The notes below the pieces were generated by a model. It had not been told where the DNA came from, did not search any database, and was given only the letters and a program-made list of their open reading frames with translations. From positions 593,925 to 657,924 of the forward strand of contig JALMQS010000718.1 in NCBI GenBank assembly GCA_024734495.1: a stretch of DNA of 64,000 nt. The letters run 5' to 3'. Source of the DNA: Forficula auricularia. Its lineage: Eukaryota; Arthropoda; Insecta; Dermaptera; Forficulidae. Below are positions 20,962 to 32,178 of this stretch, piece after piece. How positions within the stretch are numbered: position 1 is the stretch's first letter; every line of letters begins with the position of its first letter. The translations under genes and the position numbers were made by a program.

Positions 20962-21193
20962 GGGAGAATTAATTAAAACCAATCGACTTGATTGGGGAAT
21001 AATGGAATTGAAATAATTATCGGAAAAGAGGTTTTTTTTTATCTAATTAGATTTTTCCTCTTATTAAAAACAAGGACTAAAGATGAATAAGGACACTCGA
21101 TGGTGGAGAAGTAATCTCCGGAATCGAAGCAAAAAATACAATGTATACATTAATTAATGTAAAATAATTGGTTTAATAAAATTTATAAAAAAA
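20962..21193 (+). repeat. Retroposon-like repeat, about 215 bp, with A-tail
   Basis: Contains ACCAATCGACTTGATTGGGG (a small hairpin CCAATC/GATTGG), CTCGATGGTGGAGAAGTAAT and ends ATAAAATTTATAAAAAAAAAA. Five more copies lie on the minus strand (47018-47252 and four near 53.8-54.8 kb). A variable purine-rich stretch precedes the hairpin in every copy. The A-tail suggests reverse transcription; no clear internal RNA polymerase III promoter in this orientation. Confidence 0.6.
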
Positions 21194-21678
21194 AAAAATT
21201 ATATAATTCATTTGAATATAGATTCTACATCAAAAGAATAGCATGAATATTTATTATTATAAATAAAAATTATTCAAGTTTATATCAATTCTACTCGTAA
21301 TTAAATATTATTTCATTTAAATACCCAAATATTAAATTTAATTGTTGGACTATTTTACTCAAATAACAATATTTACATAATTTACTTATTGGTGCTAGGT
21401 TCAAATAGGGGCATCTTAACTATTAATATATCTAGATTTGCTCCAAAAATATGAGAATACTTAAAATTCGTATATTATTTATTCATATTGAACAGAGATC
21501 GATTTCGCTATAATTAACATCACCATCCATTCATATCAAATATAATTTCTTTACTATAAATATATCCACATTAATCTGAAACCTACCAAGTAATTTTTAT
21601 CCAATAATTTAAAAAAAAATTTCACCAAGTACCAACACCAAATTCCTTAAAAACTATAAATATATCGTTTTTTCAGTG

Positions 21679-22790
21679 TAGTAGAACAAGGATTAATTAT
21701 TTCTATTAATTAAACACGCTATATTATTTATATTTTTTATTTTTATTCAAGGTAATCTCATCTCTAAGACAATCTACTCTATCCTTCTCTATTTTCAAAA
21801 TATTTATATATTTATAATTGCTTTATTATTTTCTTTTAAATCAACTATATTTCCAAATTTCCATTGACAATATTCAGGGAGAATTTCTCCCGAAACGTTT
21901 GGATATTTTTAATAAACGTTTTGAGATTATTTAATATTTAATATGTAACAATAATTTGGAGAATAAATATTATCATTTTTGCACCTGGAATTTTTATTTT
22001 CGCATAGAAATGGGCTTGTATATTGATTTTCAGAAAAATTATATTTTTTGGGGACTATTTAAAAAAAATGGAGATTTAAGAGTTTAAATAAAAATTCTTT
22101 TACGTAAGGTAAGAAAACCATTTAATATTATAATTATTCTAAATTCTTATAATATTGCCAGTATTTCTTTTGATAATAGATAACGGCTATATAATCGTTG
22201 ACAAATAACAAGAGAGCGATGAACTGGTTGATTTTTTATATGTCGTGTAATGTTGTAGTAAAAAAGTGGAATTAATGGTCTGATGTTGTTTTCCCCATCT
22301 CGGAATAAAATACACGTACAGCTAGCTAGCTGACTGTCTTATCTAAGAATAGGTATAATAAATTTCGCAAGAAACAAGCCTGTCTTATCTTTGAAGCGAC
22401 ATCTTGAACTATAAAAATGAAAATGAGAACGGAAGTGAAATTGTCTTTTTTTTGTTTCCAATGATAATCAGATTAGAATCAGAAGGAATTTATTAATATT
22501 TATTATTATTAGTTATTCGAGCGTTGTGTATATCTACTACCCAGATAGTACACATTTTAGGTAGAGACACATTTTTAAAATATATAAATAGTATCGTAAA
22601 ATAGTACACTCTAATAGAAAGATGTCTTATTCAGCTCTTATTGTCTTTAAGATGTCTAGAAGTTCTCCTAGTGTCTAGAAAAAATCCTCTAAACCAAGTG
22701 TCATAACAGAGAAAAATTAAAGAAAATATTAATATTAAGAAAAAATAGACTCTAGTATACTAATGTAGTGTTTTATGTAATTAATTGCAT
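21679..22790. other. No gene; one decayed ribozyme-like motif
   Basis: A+T-rich DNA. At about 21850-21915 GGGAGA-ATT-TCTCCC followed by GAAACGTT and TGGA (pairing with an upstream TCCA) resembles the ribozyme region of a PLE, but CUGANGA is not present. A GCTAGCTAGC run lies near 22321. Confidence 0.35.
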
Positions 22791-22794
22791 TATA

Positions 22795-23839
22795 TACGAG
22801 CCCCGTCCCATCTCAATTGGCCTCAATTGGTGTTTACAATTCCATCAATGAAGTGAAGTTTTCCAACACCTCTAGCAGACATTGAACCCCATACCATAAC
22901 TGAAGCAGGAAATTTTACTTTCTTTTTTAAACAATCTGAATTAAAAGCTTCATTTTTCTGACGAATATCTCTGCTTCGATTGTCCCCAACACAAACTTCA
23001 AAACGAGACTTATCACTCCAATGGACACTATTCCATTCATCACTCGTCCAATTAATGTGACTTTTAGCCCATTTAAGCCGGTTTTTCTTTTGTTTTAATG
23101 TTAAGAGTGGCTTTTCTTTCGCCTAAAAAAATTTAGTAAAATTACAAAAAAAATTTGGAATAAGTTGCAACCTTGTAAGTTTTAAAACCTAACTTAAGGG
23201 CTTCTCTATGACACGTGGATCTTGAAACACTTCGCCCCACAGCATCTCTCCAAAGAACAGATAATTCACCATAGTTCGAACGTCTGTTTTTTCTAATAAT
23301 CTTCTTCAATGCCCGTCTATCAGCATCTGATATTTTGGATTTCGACGCATACCGAGGTTTTGTAGCTATTGTACCCGTTGTTTTATAAACTCGAATAATA
23401 TTTATGACAGTAAACTTTGATAAATTAACTAAATCGACAATTTCCGCGTTTGATTTTCCCTTTTTAAATAAATCGATAATAATTGAGCGAATTTTTTCAT
23501 CAACAACCTTTCCACGAGTCATTTTTACTAATAATAAACAAAACAAACTTTCTTTTGTTTGAAAAAGGCAAAAGCCTACTTGATTATTTCACATATTCAA
23601 AGATTCTTTAAAAAAAAAATCGTGAAAAGCAAAGAACTATTTTTTATATAAAAATATATTTTTAACAATTAAAAAATAATTTTAAGTTAAATGTTACAAT
23701 ACAATGTTTTAAATTGTTTAAAACGTTGTTCCAAATGATAATTAAAATAAATATTTAAATTAAATTTACCGTGAATTAGCATAATTTTATTTAAAAAGAA
23801 AAATATTGGTGGGCCAATTGAGATGGGACGGGGCTCGTA
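22795..23839 (-). mobile_element. Tc1-like transposon with 27-bp TIRs
   Basis: TACGAGCCCCGTCCCATCTC starts the left TIR and its inverse ends the right; about 27 bp match, with TA-rich flanks. The minus strand encodes an N-terminal transposase half split by a short intron. The ORF ends directly at the left TIR, so the 3' half of the gene was deleted. About 1.05 kb, close to the 1.3-1.6 kb expected minus one deletion. Confidence 0.75.
22823..23522 (-). CDS. Tc1 transposase, C-terminally truncated, with one intron
   Basis: Exon 1 runs 23522-23172 (117 codons from the ATG at 23522; an in-frame ATG at 23546 would add 8 residues). It has a paired-like helix-turn-helix (KSNAEIVDLVNLSKFTVINI) and a second basic domain (SKISDADRRALKKIIRKN). 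Bases 23171-23123 form a 49-nt intron with GT..AG ends, a TTTACTAA branch-like site and a T-rich 3' end; it sits between codons. Exon 2 (23122-22823) continues AKEKPLLTLKQKKNRLKWAK and SVHWSDKSRFEV, with the first catalytic Asp, and ends at a TGA after about 99 codons. The second Asp and third acidic residue are absent. Spliced length is about 216 residues against about 340 for the family. It could bind TIRs but not cut them. C. elegans Tc1 and Tc3 also have one short intron. Confidence 0.75.
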
Positions 23840-23844
23840 TATAA

Positions 23845-24360
23845 TAAGAGCCAGGAAGGCCGCCTTCGGTGAGAATCTTGCTAGAAAGGGGATTACACCC
23901 CCTGAACTGATAGTCGGTTTTAAAATAATAATTTAATTTTTCTAATTTTAATAAATTTTATTTGTCATGAACTATTAGTGGCTTCTAAATTTAAGAAAAT
24001 CACATCGGCGTCGTCGCGCAAGCCGATCATAATAAGTATAGATATATCTAGATAGATCAGTGGCGTGGGATCCATGGATGCTCTAGATGTGTAGATGCAC
24101 ATTCCTAAAATTTCAAAAAATTATAGTACCTATTTTCATATCGCGTCATAAAAAATCTAATGTTAATTTTGCAAAATTACTAAAAATGCTATGAAGCCAT
24201 TTATATTAGATGAAATTTATAAAAAAAAAATCGAAGAATAAAATAAAATTGAAAAAAATGCAGGGTACTTTTTTGAATAGCATCCCCCTGGTTGAAAAAT
24301 CACCGCCCGCCACTGGTATAGATATAGATAGAGATAAATAAATAAATTAAAAAATAATGA
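23845..24360. other. Unassigned repeat, partly shared with 63620-63770
   Basis: GTCGGTTTTAAAATAATAATTTAA and, about 80 bp later, GCGTCGTCGCGCAAGCCGAT have inverted, diverged partners near 63740-63760 and 63635-63660. It is therefore a dispersed repeat; no coding seen. Confidence 0.45.
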
Positions 24361-24430
24361 AATAAAAAATAAAAAAATAAAAAAATTCAGTCGAATTGAG
24401 AACCTCCTCCTTTTTTGAAGTCGGTTAAAA
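24360..24430 (+). repeat. AACCGACTTC-family end fragment
   Basis: AAAAAATTCAGTCGAATTGAGAACC followed by TCCTCCTTTTTTGAAGTCGGTT is the same terminus as at 5834-5875. Confidence 0.6.
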
Positions 24431-24502
24431 ATAATTAATAATAAGCCTATAGTAACTTTATTGTCCGAAATTAGTCAGCTCTCAGTATTCAAATCCTCCT
24501 TA

Positions 24503-25285
24503 TCTACTCTTATTAAACGAGCAAAAATTGTATATTTATTTGTTTGTATATTTGTATCTTGGTTCTATTTTGAAAACGACTCTACCGATTTTGATGAAAT
24601 TCACGGGTTAGGGGGTTTTTGGGGTGACAATTCGATCTGTCACGGTCTCATCTTCGACAAAATTGTTTTTGATGGGTTTTTTCGTAATCAAATTAATTAT
24701 TCTCAGGTAGACAAATCCCATTCTTAGGGTTTTAAAAAAGGTTACTTTTTGTACCCAGGCAGACAATGGGTTGCCTTAATACATTGTTCTAAAAGGCCTT
24801 GAAGAAGTATTGTGATTGTGGATTTTAACATATTTTGTTCTCCATAAACGTTAGAAATATTAATAAACGTTTTATAATTGTTTTTATAAAGAACTTTATT
24901 TATTTAATAGAATAAAAAATAATCAAGAATTTATTTAAAAATATATTTCGCATAAGCAGGTCTCAATTTTCTGAAAAAAACAACACATTTTGATAGGTTT
25001 TATTTATTAACAATTGGATGAATAAAAATGAATCATATGGTTGAATCAAAACAGGTGCAGGAGGTGGGGGATCCGGGGGTAGGGCGAGGTTTCGGGGGTG
25101 GGGTCAATTGGGGGGGGGGGTACAGTGGGCGAATACTATATATATTTATATTTTTTTAATTTGAAAACGGCTCTCAAATAAAAATTGACCTTTTTATCAG
25201 AATTTTAAATTAAAAATAATATTAAAATAAAGGTTTTAATTGAAGGAAGAAGTTACCGAGCATCGCTCGGTGCCTCCAGGTACTT
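24503..25285 (+). mobile_element. Non-autonomous Helitron-like element, copy 3
   Basis: 5' end TCTACTCTTATTAAACGAGC and 3' hairpin CCGAGC-ATC-GCTCGG (25256-25270), then GTGCCTCCAGGTACTT, matching the 14525-15601 copy. A shorter G-rich tract (25065-25125) again precedes the hairpin. A decayed PLE-like stretch (CTTGAAGAAG near 24802) may be inserted inside. Confidence 0.6.
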
Positions 25286-26060
25286 ATTATCATTATCATA
25301 GGTAGCTAAATCTTCCAAAAATTTTAATTGAGTTTTCGGAATAATAGATACCATTAGTAGAACTTGATATCAAGTTTTTTATTAAAGCATCTTTTTTTAT
25401 CTTTTGGAATTCCATTATCAGTTTTTTCCCTACTTGGTTCTGGTATCAGAATACTTTGAGAAAATTTATATTAATAGTCTTCGTCTTTAAAGGGATTTTT
25501 ATACAATAATAGCCATTTCCCTCGTTCTACTTTACTAATGTAATATAAACGTATCTTGAAAATACTAAGCCTTTTTAATATATTTATTGTAGATACAACA
25601 AAAATCGCTTAATTTTTTTTTATAGATATGGCTCAATACCGTAAAATTTAGAATTCAAAAGTACGATACTACTAGCTAGGTCTATTTTAATAGTTCTTTT
25701 TAATTAAACAATTGCTTATTTTGCTTAATTTTAAAGTAAAAATGTTTGAAATTTATAATTTAGTGCCTGCTTACAACTCAAAACTCAATTTTGATAAAAA
25801 ATCCAGTTACATCTTTTGTGCTTAGCACGACAGTATTCTATGTATAAAGATTTATATTAAATAAAATCATTAATAACAATATTATATTTTTATTACCCCA
25901 AAATTAGTCACTATTATCTTAAAAATATATATAGGGGGTATAAAAGGCTGCCCTAGCGGAATTTACAAATAAATAAACAGATAATTTTTGCTCCCTTAAC
26001 AAGATTAGATACAAATATGACCGCTAGAATGCGTATCATTTATTTTGTATCTTTCTCCAA
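25286..26060. other. No recognisable feature
   Basis: A+T-rich sequence with no long frame and no repeat partner noticed. Confidence 0.4.
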
Positions 26061-26180
26061 GTGATTGTCTTGGAGCCCTAAGGGCAATTAAGGGCCGGTT
26101 TTCCCCCGCGTAGACTTATCGAGCGTTTAATGGGATATTAACGAGCGGAACGATAACGCGTGCAATCCAAATTATACTCG
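26061..26180. other. Small G+C-richer unique island
   Basis: Contains GGGCAATTAAGGGCCGG and GCGGAACGATAACGCGTGC, without a repeat partner or frame. Possibly conserved non-coding host DNA. Confidence 0.3.
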
Positions 26181-26475
26181 CTCAAACTGAAGTTTCATAA
26201 CCCATCAAAACTAATGATATAATGATTTCTAGTCTCATTTCCAACCAATATTAATATTTGGAGCTCAAATTGCCAATAGAAATAGACTTAAAATTTCTAA
26301 AGACCCATGTACAGATATACACTGTAGACTTTTATTTCTACAGCTTCACCAGGTAGCCCACTCTAGCGGTTTCCTAGAAATGTACACAACACCTAGAGCT
26401 CTCTAGCGGACACCTCTCTAAGCCCCTTGTGAGACAACAATTGCTAATTTTGGCACTCGGGTTTGGTTCCCTAAA

Positions 26476-26972
26476 GCCTAGTCCACACATGGATACAAAT
26501 TCGAGCGATTCCTGTATATAGACATTGTCGAGATACAAATCCATGTCTATAGATACGTTTTTGGAACAAAATCGCAGAACATTCCCCATTTGTCTCCCGT
26601 CTCCCATTTGTCTATATATATATATATAGTCTCGGGCGAACATAGAATCTGATGTCGGCATGATCTGATCATTTTGTTGTCCTAACGATACTTGAAAACA
26701 GCATCAGTTTGATATTAGAAATTTGTGTAAGAACGATAGGGCAGTGTCTATTGGATAGCCGATTATTGTCTCGGGCGAACATGTCGGCATGATCTGATCA
26801 TTTTATATACCCGACAGATACTGTTCTCGGATATCAATCTGGTATTGGATAATGGCCGGAACGATCTCCGACAGTTCCAAAATTTCCACATGGGTACCTA
26901 CATTGTCTATAGACAGTTCCTATACATGTCTAGAGACAATCGCTCGACTTTTTATCCAAGTGTGGACTAGGC
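26476..26972. mobile_element. TTAA-type element 1 with GCCTAGTCCACAC ends
   Basis: Left end GCCTAGTCCACACATGGATA, right end TATCCAAGTGTGGACTAGGC; flanks TAAA and TTAA. The phrase GTCTCGGGCGAACAT and ATGTCGGCATGATCTGATCA occur twice (26631-26670, 26770-26803). Non-coding. The target resembles that of piggyBac, but the TIR does not start with CCC. Confidence 0.55.
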
Positions 26973-26984
26973 TTAAGTGGTTAA

Positions 26985-28301
26985 GCCTAGTACACATTAG
27001 TAGACCATGTGCGCGATTTGTCTAGAGACACCGTTCTTTGTCTCGTCTAGCGTCCACACTACGATGTGAATTCCTCAGTTTCATCTTCGCAATCCAGCAT
27101 AGAGGACATTATTTTGTGTGAAGTTTTTAAATTATGAATTTTCTTTTCTATCTCCGCCACTGTCCCATTGGGTTTTAAAGCCAGAGATTTCAGGGCCACT
27201 TTTCTTTTTACCCGGTTTTGTAGTCGGGACTCGTATCATCCCACAAACAATAAGACGCATTGTAATCTTCAATTAGTTTTAGAACATTCTCGTTAGACCT
27301 GATGTTTTCGAAAGAGATGTAAAATTTTGGAAAAAACTGTAAACAACCACACCACTCGGTAGCTGGAGACAAACTGGGACGTGTCTCGCTTCTAGACGCC
27401 GAGTGACGTTCACACTGTCAAAATGTGGCTCTAGGAAAATTCATCGATCACAATTCACGTCACTCGGCGTCTAGAAGTAAGACACGTCCCAGTCTGTCTC
27501 CAACTACCGAGTGGTGTGACTAGGTTGTTTACAGTTATTTTCTAAAGTTTACATCTCTTTTGAAAACATGTGATCTAACGAGAAATTTTTAAAACTAATT
27601 GAAGATTACCATGCGTCTTATTGGCTCTAGGAAATTCATCGATCACAATTAATCGACGATAACTTATAGAAAATGTGGATGAATTGTTGTCGATGAGCTG
27701 ATCGTCAAGCAATAGGGCGTCGGTCTATTTCCTATTCTTTGAATTGCCTAGTCGATGAATTATTTTTGATGAATTGTCGTCGATTAATTGTTGTCGATGA
27801 ATTTTCTGGATCCCCAAAATGTTGCTCAACCTGTCTAACGTTGCATGCGGTCTCCCATTCCGATCGGGAGCATTTAGTCCACCGATTTTTGGTCTCGCAA
27901 CAAGCCCATAGACGGGATTTGTCTATAGCAGTGATTCTCAACATTTTTTTAGTCACGGCAGACTTTTAATAATTTAAAAATTTGACACTAACAATAAAAT
28001 AAATTAATAGAATTTTATTTGGTTTATTGATTTATGTACCTATATAGGACATTCTGTATCCTGTAAAATGTTACTACCTCATCAGTTCAATTGATCAAAT
28101 AAATATTTGGATTAAATGTAATGTTAATTGATAAAGACATGTAAAAAAATTTCAATTCGGGCCTAGCGCTGGCGGCACACTTCAAGAATCTCGCGGCACA
28201 GTGGTTGAGAATCACTGGTCTATAGACATGTCTACGTAGACAACCTTAGACAAGTCTCAGAGACCAAAATCGCGCTCCATTTCTACCAGTGTGTACTAGG
28301 C
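26985..28301. mobile_element. TTAA-type element 2 carrying an internal palindrome and a hAT insertion
   Basis: Left TIR GCCTAGTACACATTAGTAGA, right GTGTGTACTAGGC, with TTAA directly outside both ends (26981-26984, 28302-28305). Only 8 bp separate it from element 1. Inside, 27245-27412 and 27465-27640 are inverted arms (CACTCGGCGTCTAGAAG), a GTTGTCGATGAATT motif is repeated near 27680-27800, and 27929-28217 is a hAT MITE. The frames at 27732-27969 overlap on opposite strands and are not credited. Confidence 0.6.
27929..28217. mobile_element. hAT MITE (SPIN/Charlie-like ends), 289 bp
   Basis: TIRs CAGTGATTCTCAAC and GTTGAGAATCACTG, with a perfect 8-bp duplication GTCTATAG on both sides (27921-27928, 28218-28225). 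Near both ends are remnants of GTCACGGC and GCGGCAC, as in hAT elements of this type. No coding capacity. Confidence 0.9.
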
Positions 28302-28305
28302 TTAA

Positions 28306-29047
28306 GAACAATCCTTCTAACAAATAATTAAATATAATCCATTCGATCTCGGATTTAATAGATCACAACCACTTGTGATTTTCTTATAAAGATTTCTAGA
28401 AGTCTAAAATAAATACATACCTAAATCCTTCAAAATACTTCAAAACATTGGTCTGAAATTTTAGATTTTCTATATGTAAAAACCACAACATGTATATATA
28501 ACAAATGAAGGTCGATGATTTTCGTTGGAGGATTATAATAATATTCGCCATTGCGTGTGTTATTTATTTATTCTAGGGCTCAAGGTTTTCTCCCTTGTCG
28601 ACTGACCTATATAAATATATTCCATTAACGAAACTAACCTCTTTCTTTTTAGACAAACATGCCATTGAATTGCAAATTTATTTTAATTTTAGAACAGGTG
28701 AGGGATGGTGGACTTCCTTTAAAGAAGAAATATTATTTACTAAAATTGGTAAAAGATAAAAAATGGACGGGGGACTTTTTGATGTTCCTTCTGTTTGACA
28801 GACCTGTACCTTCTAACCTATCAATCATTAAAATTAGTCATGTGGTTTGATTTTGAAGAACTATTTTATATGAAAGGCAGAATGATAGCCAAGTCGCTAA
28901 ATGGCCCCAGCCCCCCTCTTCCCCCCATATGTGTCAGATTTATTTAATATTTTAAGTAATTTCAGCCTTTTTAACATCTAGCCTCAATATAGACAATTGG
29001 TCACCTCCGAGAGGTGATCCACGATTGGAAGTAGGTGTACACCTCTT
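28306..29047. other. No recognised feature
   Basis: A+T-rich DNA. The 63-codon frame at 28659-28850 has no recognisable domain. Confidence 0.4.
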
Positions 29048-29049
29048 TG

Positions 29050-29272
29050 AAAGTACTTGGAAATATTTGGAAGTACTTGGAAATATTTGGAAGTACTTGG
29101 AAATATTTGGAAGTGCTTGGAAATATTTGGAAGTACTTGGAAATATTTGGAAGTACTTGGAAATATTTGGAAGTACTTGGAAATATTTGGAAGTGCTTGG
29201 AAATATTAAATACAATTATTAATAACAATATTATATAGGAAGTACTTGGAAATATTTGGAAGTGCTTGGAAA
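29050..29272. repeat. 20-bp minisatellite
   Basis: About eight copies of GGAAGTACTTGGAAATATTT (29050-29210), one break by an A+T segment, then two more (29238-29272). Some copies have GTGCTT in place of GTACTT. One and a half copies reappear at 34283-34312, beyond the large PLE, so the array was split by that insertion. It makes overlapping open frames on both strands because the unit lacks stops. Confidence 0.85.
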
Positions 29273-29285
29273 TATTAAATACAAT

Positions 29286-30155
29286 GGTAGATCACTCGTA
29301 TCCATAATAAGCATTAATTAACAGGAATAGCAGGGAATTGGATAAAAATAAAAAACAGAGTTTTTATTAAATGGGCCAGACGTTTCGTCGATTAATTTCG
29401 ACTTCCTCAGTGGCTAGAATGACAAAATAGGAAATCAGAAAAAACTTATTATAAATATAAATTGATTACATAGAAAGACTCAAATACCTCATTCTATCAC
29501 TCTTTGTCAAAAGACAATTCCACTACGCGACGAAACATCCTTTAATCCTTTTTATTTAAACTATAATACATTATTGGATCATGCCCCAATTGCTCAAGAA
29601 TCTTGAACTTTTACACACTTGAACAATCAAAATTTACCACAAAAAAAAAAAAAATAATATGTTTCTACTCTTTAAACAGACAAAGAAAGGATTTTAAATT
29701 CAAAAATAAATATCTATTTATATAAAAAAACTTATTATAAATTACAGCGTCATCGCTCCTATTGGGCGATTCGCGAACCAAACAATTTCTCTTCTCTTTC
29801 CCACTCAATCTCAAAAACTCACTCGACTCAAAATACCATAAATCAAAACAGAACCAATGAAACCCCAAACAATTGAAATGAACAGTCGCGAAAGTTAAAA
29901 TAAATAAATAAATAAGTTAGAAGACATAGTCAAAGATTAAAAACCAAATAAATAAATAAATAAAATAAATAAACGAAACAGTCAAATGTTAAAAGTTAAA
30001 TAAATAAAATAAATTAATTACAAACTAACTAGTCACGGAATTTAAAACATTAATAAATTAAATAAAAAATTAAATAAATTAGATCAAACTGTCAAAATCA
30101 AGTCGAATGAATCCATCGAGACAAATGAGTTACAAAAAGGCGGGGTTCCACAGTC
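29286..30155 (-). repeat. PLE inverted terminal copy (left)
   Basis: Reverse complement of about 33400-34260, including the codons before the ORF stop (near 30125-30155). Contains a hammerhead core on the minus strand at 29383-29410. The left-most 35 nt (complement of GATACGAGTGATCTACC) is the PLE tail. Confidence 0.8.
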
Positions 30156-30926
30156 ATTCCACTCATTTGTCTCGATGGATTCATTCGACAGTTTATCTAA
30201 TTTATTTAATTTTTTATTTAATTTATTAATGTTTTAAATTCCGTGACTAGTTAGTTTGTAATTAATTTATTTTATTTATTTAACTTTTAACATTTGACTG
30301 TTTCGTTAATTTATTTTATTTATTTATTTATTTGGTTTTTAATCTTTGACTATGTCTTCTAACTTATTTATTTATTTATTTTAACTTTTCACGTATTCAA
30401 TTGACTGAAGTTTCATTGGTTCTGTTTTGTTATGGCAGTGAGTTTTTTGTGAAAGATTGGTGGGAGAGAGAGAAATTTTGGTTCGCGAATGCGCCCAATA
30501 AGCACTGTAATTTATAATAAGTTTTTTTATATAAATAGATATTTATTTTTGAATTTAAAATCCTTTCTTTGTCATTTAAAGAATAGAGCATATTATTTTT
30601 TTTTTGTGTGTTCAAATTGATATAAAAGTTCAAGTTCTTGAGCGGTGGGGCATGATCCAATAATGTATTATAGTTTAAATAAAAGGTTTAAGTTTCATCG
30701 CAGTAGTCTCTTTGACAAGGTGATAGGCGGGGTATTTGAAGTGCTGTGTGTCAATTTATATTTACATGGCAAGTTTTTCTGATTTCCCGCGTCATTCTAT
30801 GAGAAAGTCGAAATTAATTGACGAAACATCTTGGCCCGACAATAAGAAACTCTGTTTTTATTTTGTCAATTCCCTGTATTCTGTTGAATTAATGCTTATT
30901 ATGGATACGAGTGATCTACCGTTATA
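30156..30926 (+). repeat. PLE terminal repeat, upstream of the ORF
   Basis: Direct copy of 33448-34260 with more mutations. It begins CTCATTTGTCTCGATGGATT and ends with the tail TTATGGATACGAGTGATC. Its ribozyme is damaged (CTATGAGAAAG in place of CUGAGGAAG at about 30797). If promoter activity lies here, as in other PLEs, it would drive the ORF downstream. Confidence 0.75.
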
Positions 30927-31095
30927 ATCGAGGGGATATTTTGACTATCTTTTAAGTAAATATGACAGACAAACTATGCGACAAACGAAGGAATGGTTTA
31001 ACCAATTCTGTTAAATTGGCAGCACTGAAGAACAGAAGAAGTCTTTTTACTACAATGCAGAATGAAAGGAATTATCTAAACATATTGTTAACAAC

Positions 31096-32178
31096 TTGAA
31101 ATGTATTTACAGTTTGCACACAGATTTACATCCATTTGTCAAAGAAACAGACGACATCATTTATAACTTTAGAGGAATTATTTTAAATTTAGAAATTAGG
31201 ATTACGTTATGGAAACTGAACAATCTACAGACACGTTTAAATGAATTGGACAAGGAACTAGCCGAAAAATTGTCCACAGTGGATTTCCTTAATTTACAAG
31301 ATAGCCAACGACAGAAGGTCTGAATTAAAGTTTAAATGGTTTAAGAAGAAAAACATTGATAAGATGAACAATCTAGTCACTGACAATGCGTCAGTGATTG
31401 TGATGAAAAATGATGAAAAATGTATATACAATTACACAGATATAATTTTACCAGAAGAAGTTAAGAGTACTTTTGTCCCTGGAACCTAAATTTGGGATTC
31501 CCTTAAAGACAAAAGAGGTCCCAGTTCAACTACTGCTGAAAGATCTTCAGTATGGCATCAACTTAATAAACATCAATGAAACAAGCTTAGAAACTGTGAA
31601 AGATCAACAGGTCTATATAGAACAAAGAGCGTAAATATTATTACGAACTTTTACAAGAAAAACGAGCCAGTTGATTTAAATTTAATACAATTCGTAGAGA
31701 CTTCTTTAACTTACAAAGCAGTTTTTAGTGATCATCCAGAACTAATAATATCTAAATCAGATAAAGGCAACAATACTGTTGTTATGATGAAGATGATTAC
31801 ACCAGTGAAATGTTGAAGTTACTTGAGGACAGAGATACTTATTTAGAAATTCAAAAAGATCCAACAGCGAAATTTGAGAGACAAGCAAATGTAATCATTG
31901 GAAAATTGAGAAAGAAGAATTATAGACGTCAATGAAGAAAAAGCTTTAAAAACACTTAACACTAATCCACCTAGACTGTATGGACTGAGGAAAACCCATA
32001 AGACTGAATGTAAAATGAGACCAGTCATTGAGTTCAATAGACTCCCCCTTGCTATAAATTAGCAAAATATTTACACAAGTTACTTTCCCCATATACAACA
32101 ACATTCAAACATACAGTAAGAAACTCTCTGAAAGTTGTTGAGTCTATTAAAAGTATACACCTTCCTCAAGACTATGTC
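31096..32178 (+). pseudogene. PLE ORF, N-terminal and RT finger region, frameshifted
   Basis: An initial frame of 75 codons (31096-31323) is followed by several frameshifts and stops. Recognisable pieces in alternate frames include KSDKGNNTVVM near 31754-31786 and PPRLYGLRKTHK near 31966-32002, both standard signatures of PLE reverse transcriptase (fingers). The copy therefore cannot make a complete protein. Confidence 0.75.

Larger units (their letters stand above)
19618..21678. mobile_element. MITE with CACTGAAAAAAC termini carrying two later insertions
   Basis: Left end CACTGAAAAAACAATTTCTT, right end ATATCGTTTTTTCAGTG, with TA on both sides, as for Tc1/mariner-type elements. Inside are a PLE piece (19810-20595) and a retroposon-like unit (20962-21193). 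Related copies: 5060-6182, 43633-44408, 45143-45398. Non-coding apart from the PLE insert. Confidence 0.65.

Noticed and set aside
29050..29272. Regular spaced repeats, considered as a CRISPR array
   Set aside because: The 20-bp units are adjacent without unique spacers, and the DNA is eukaryotic.
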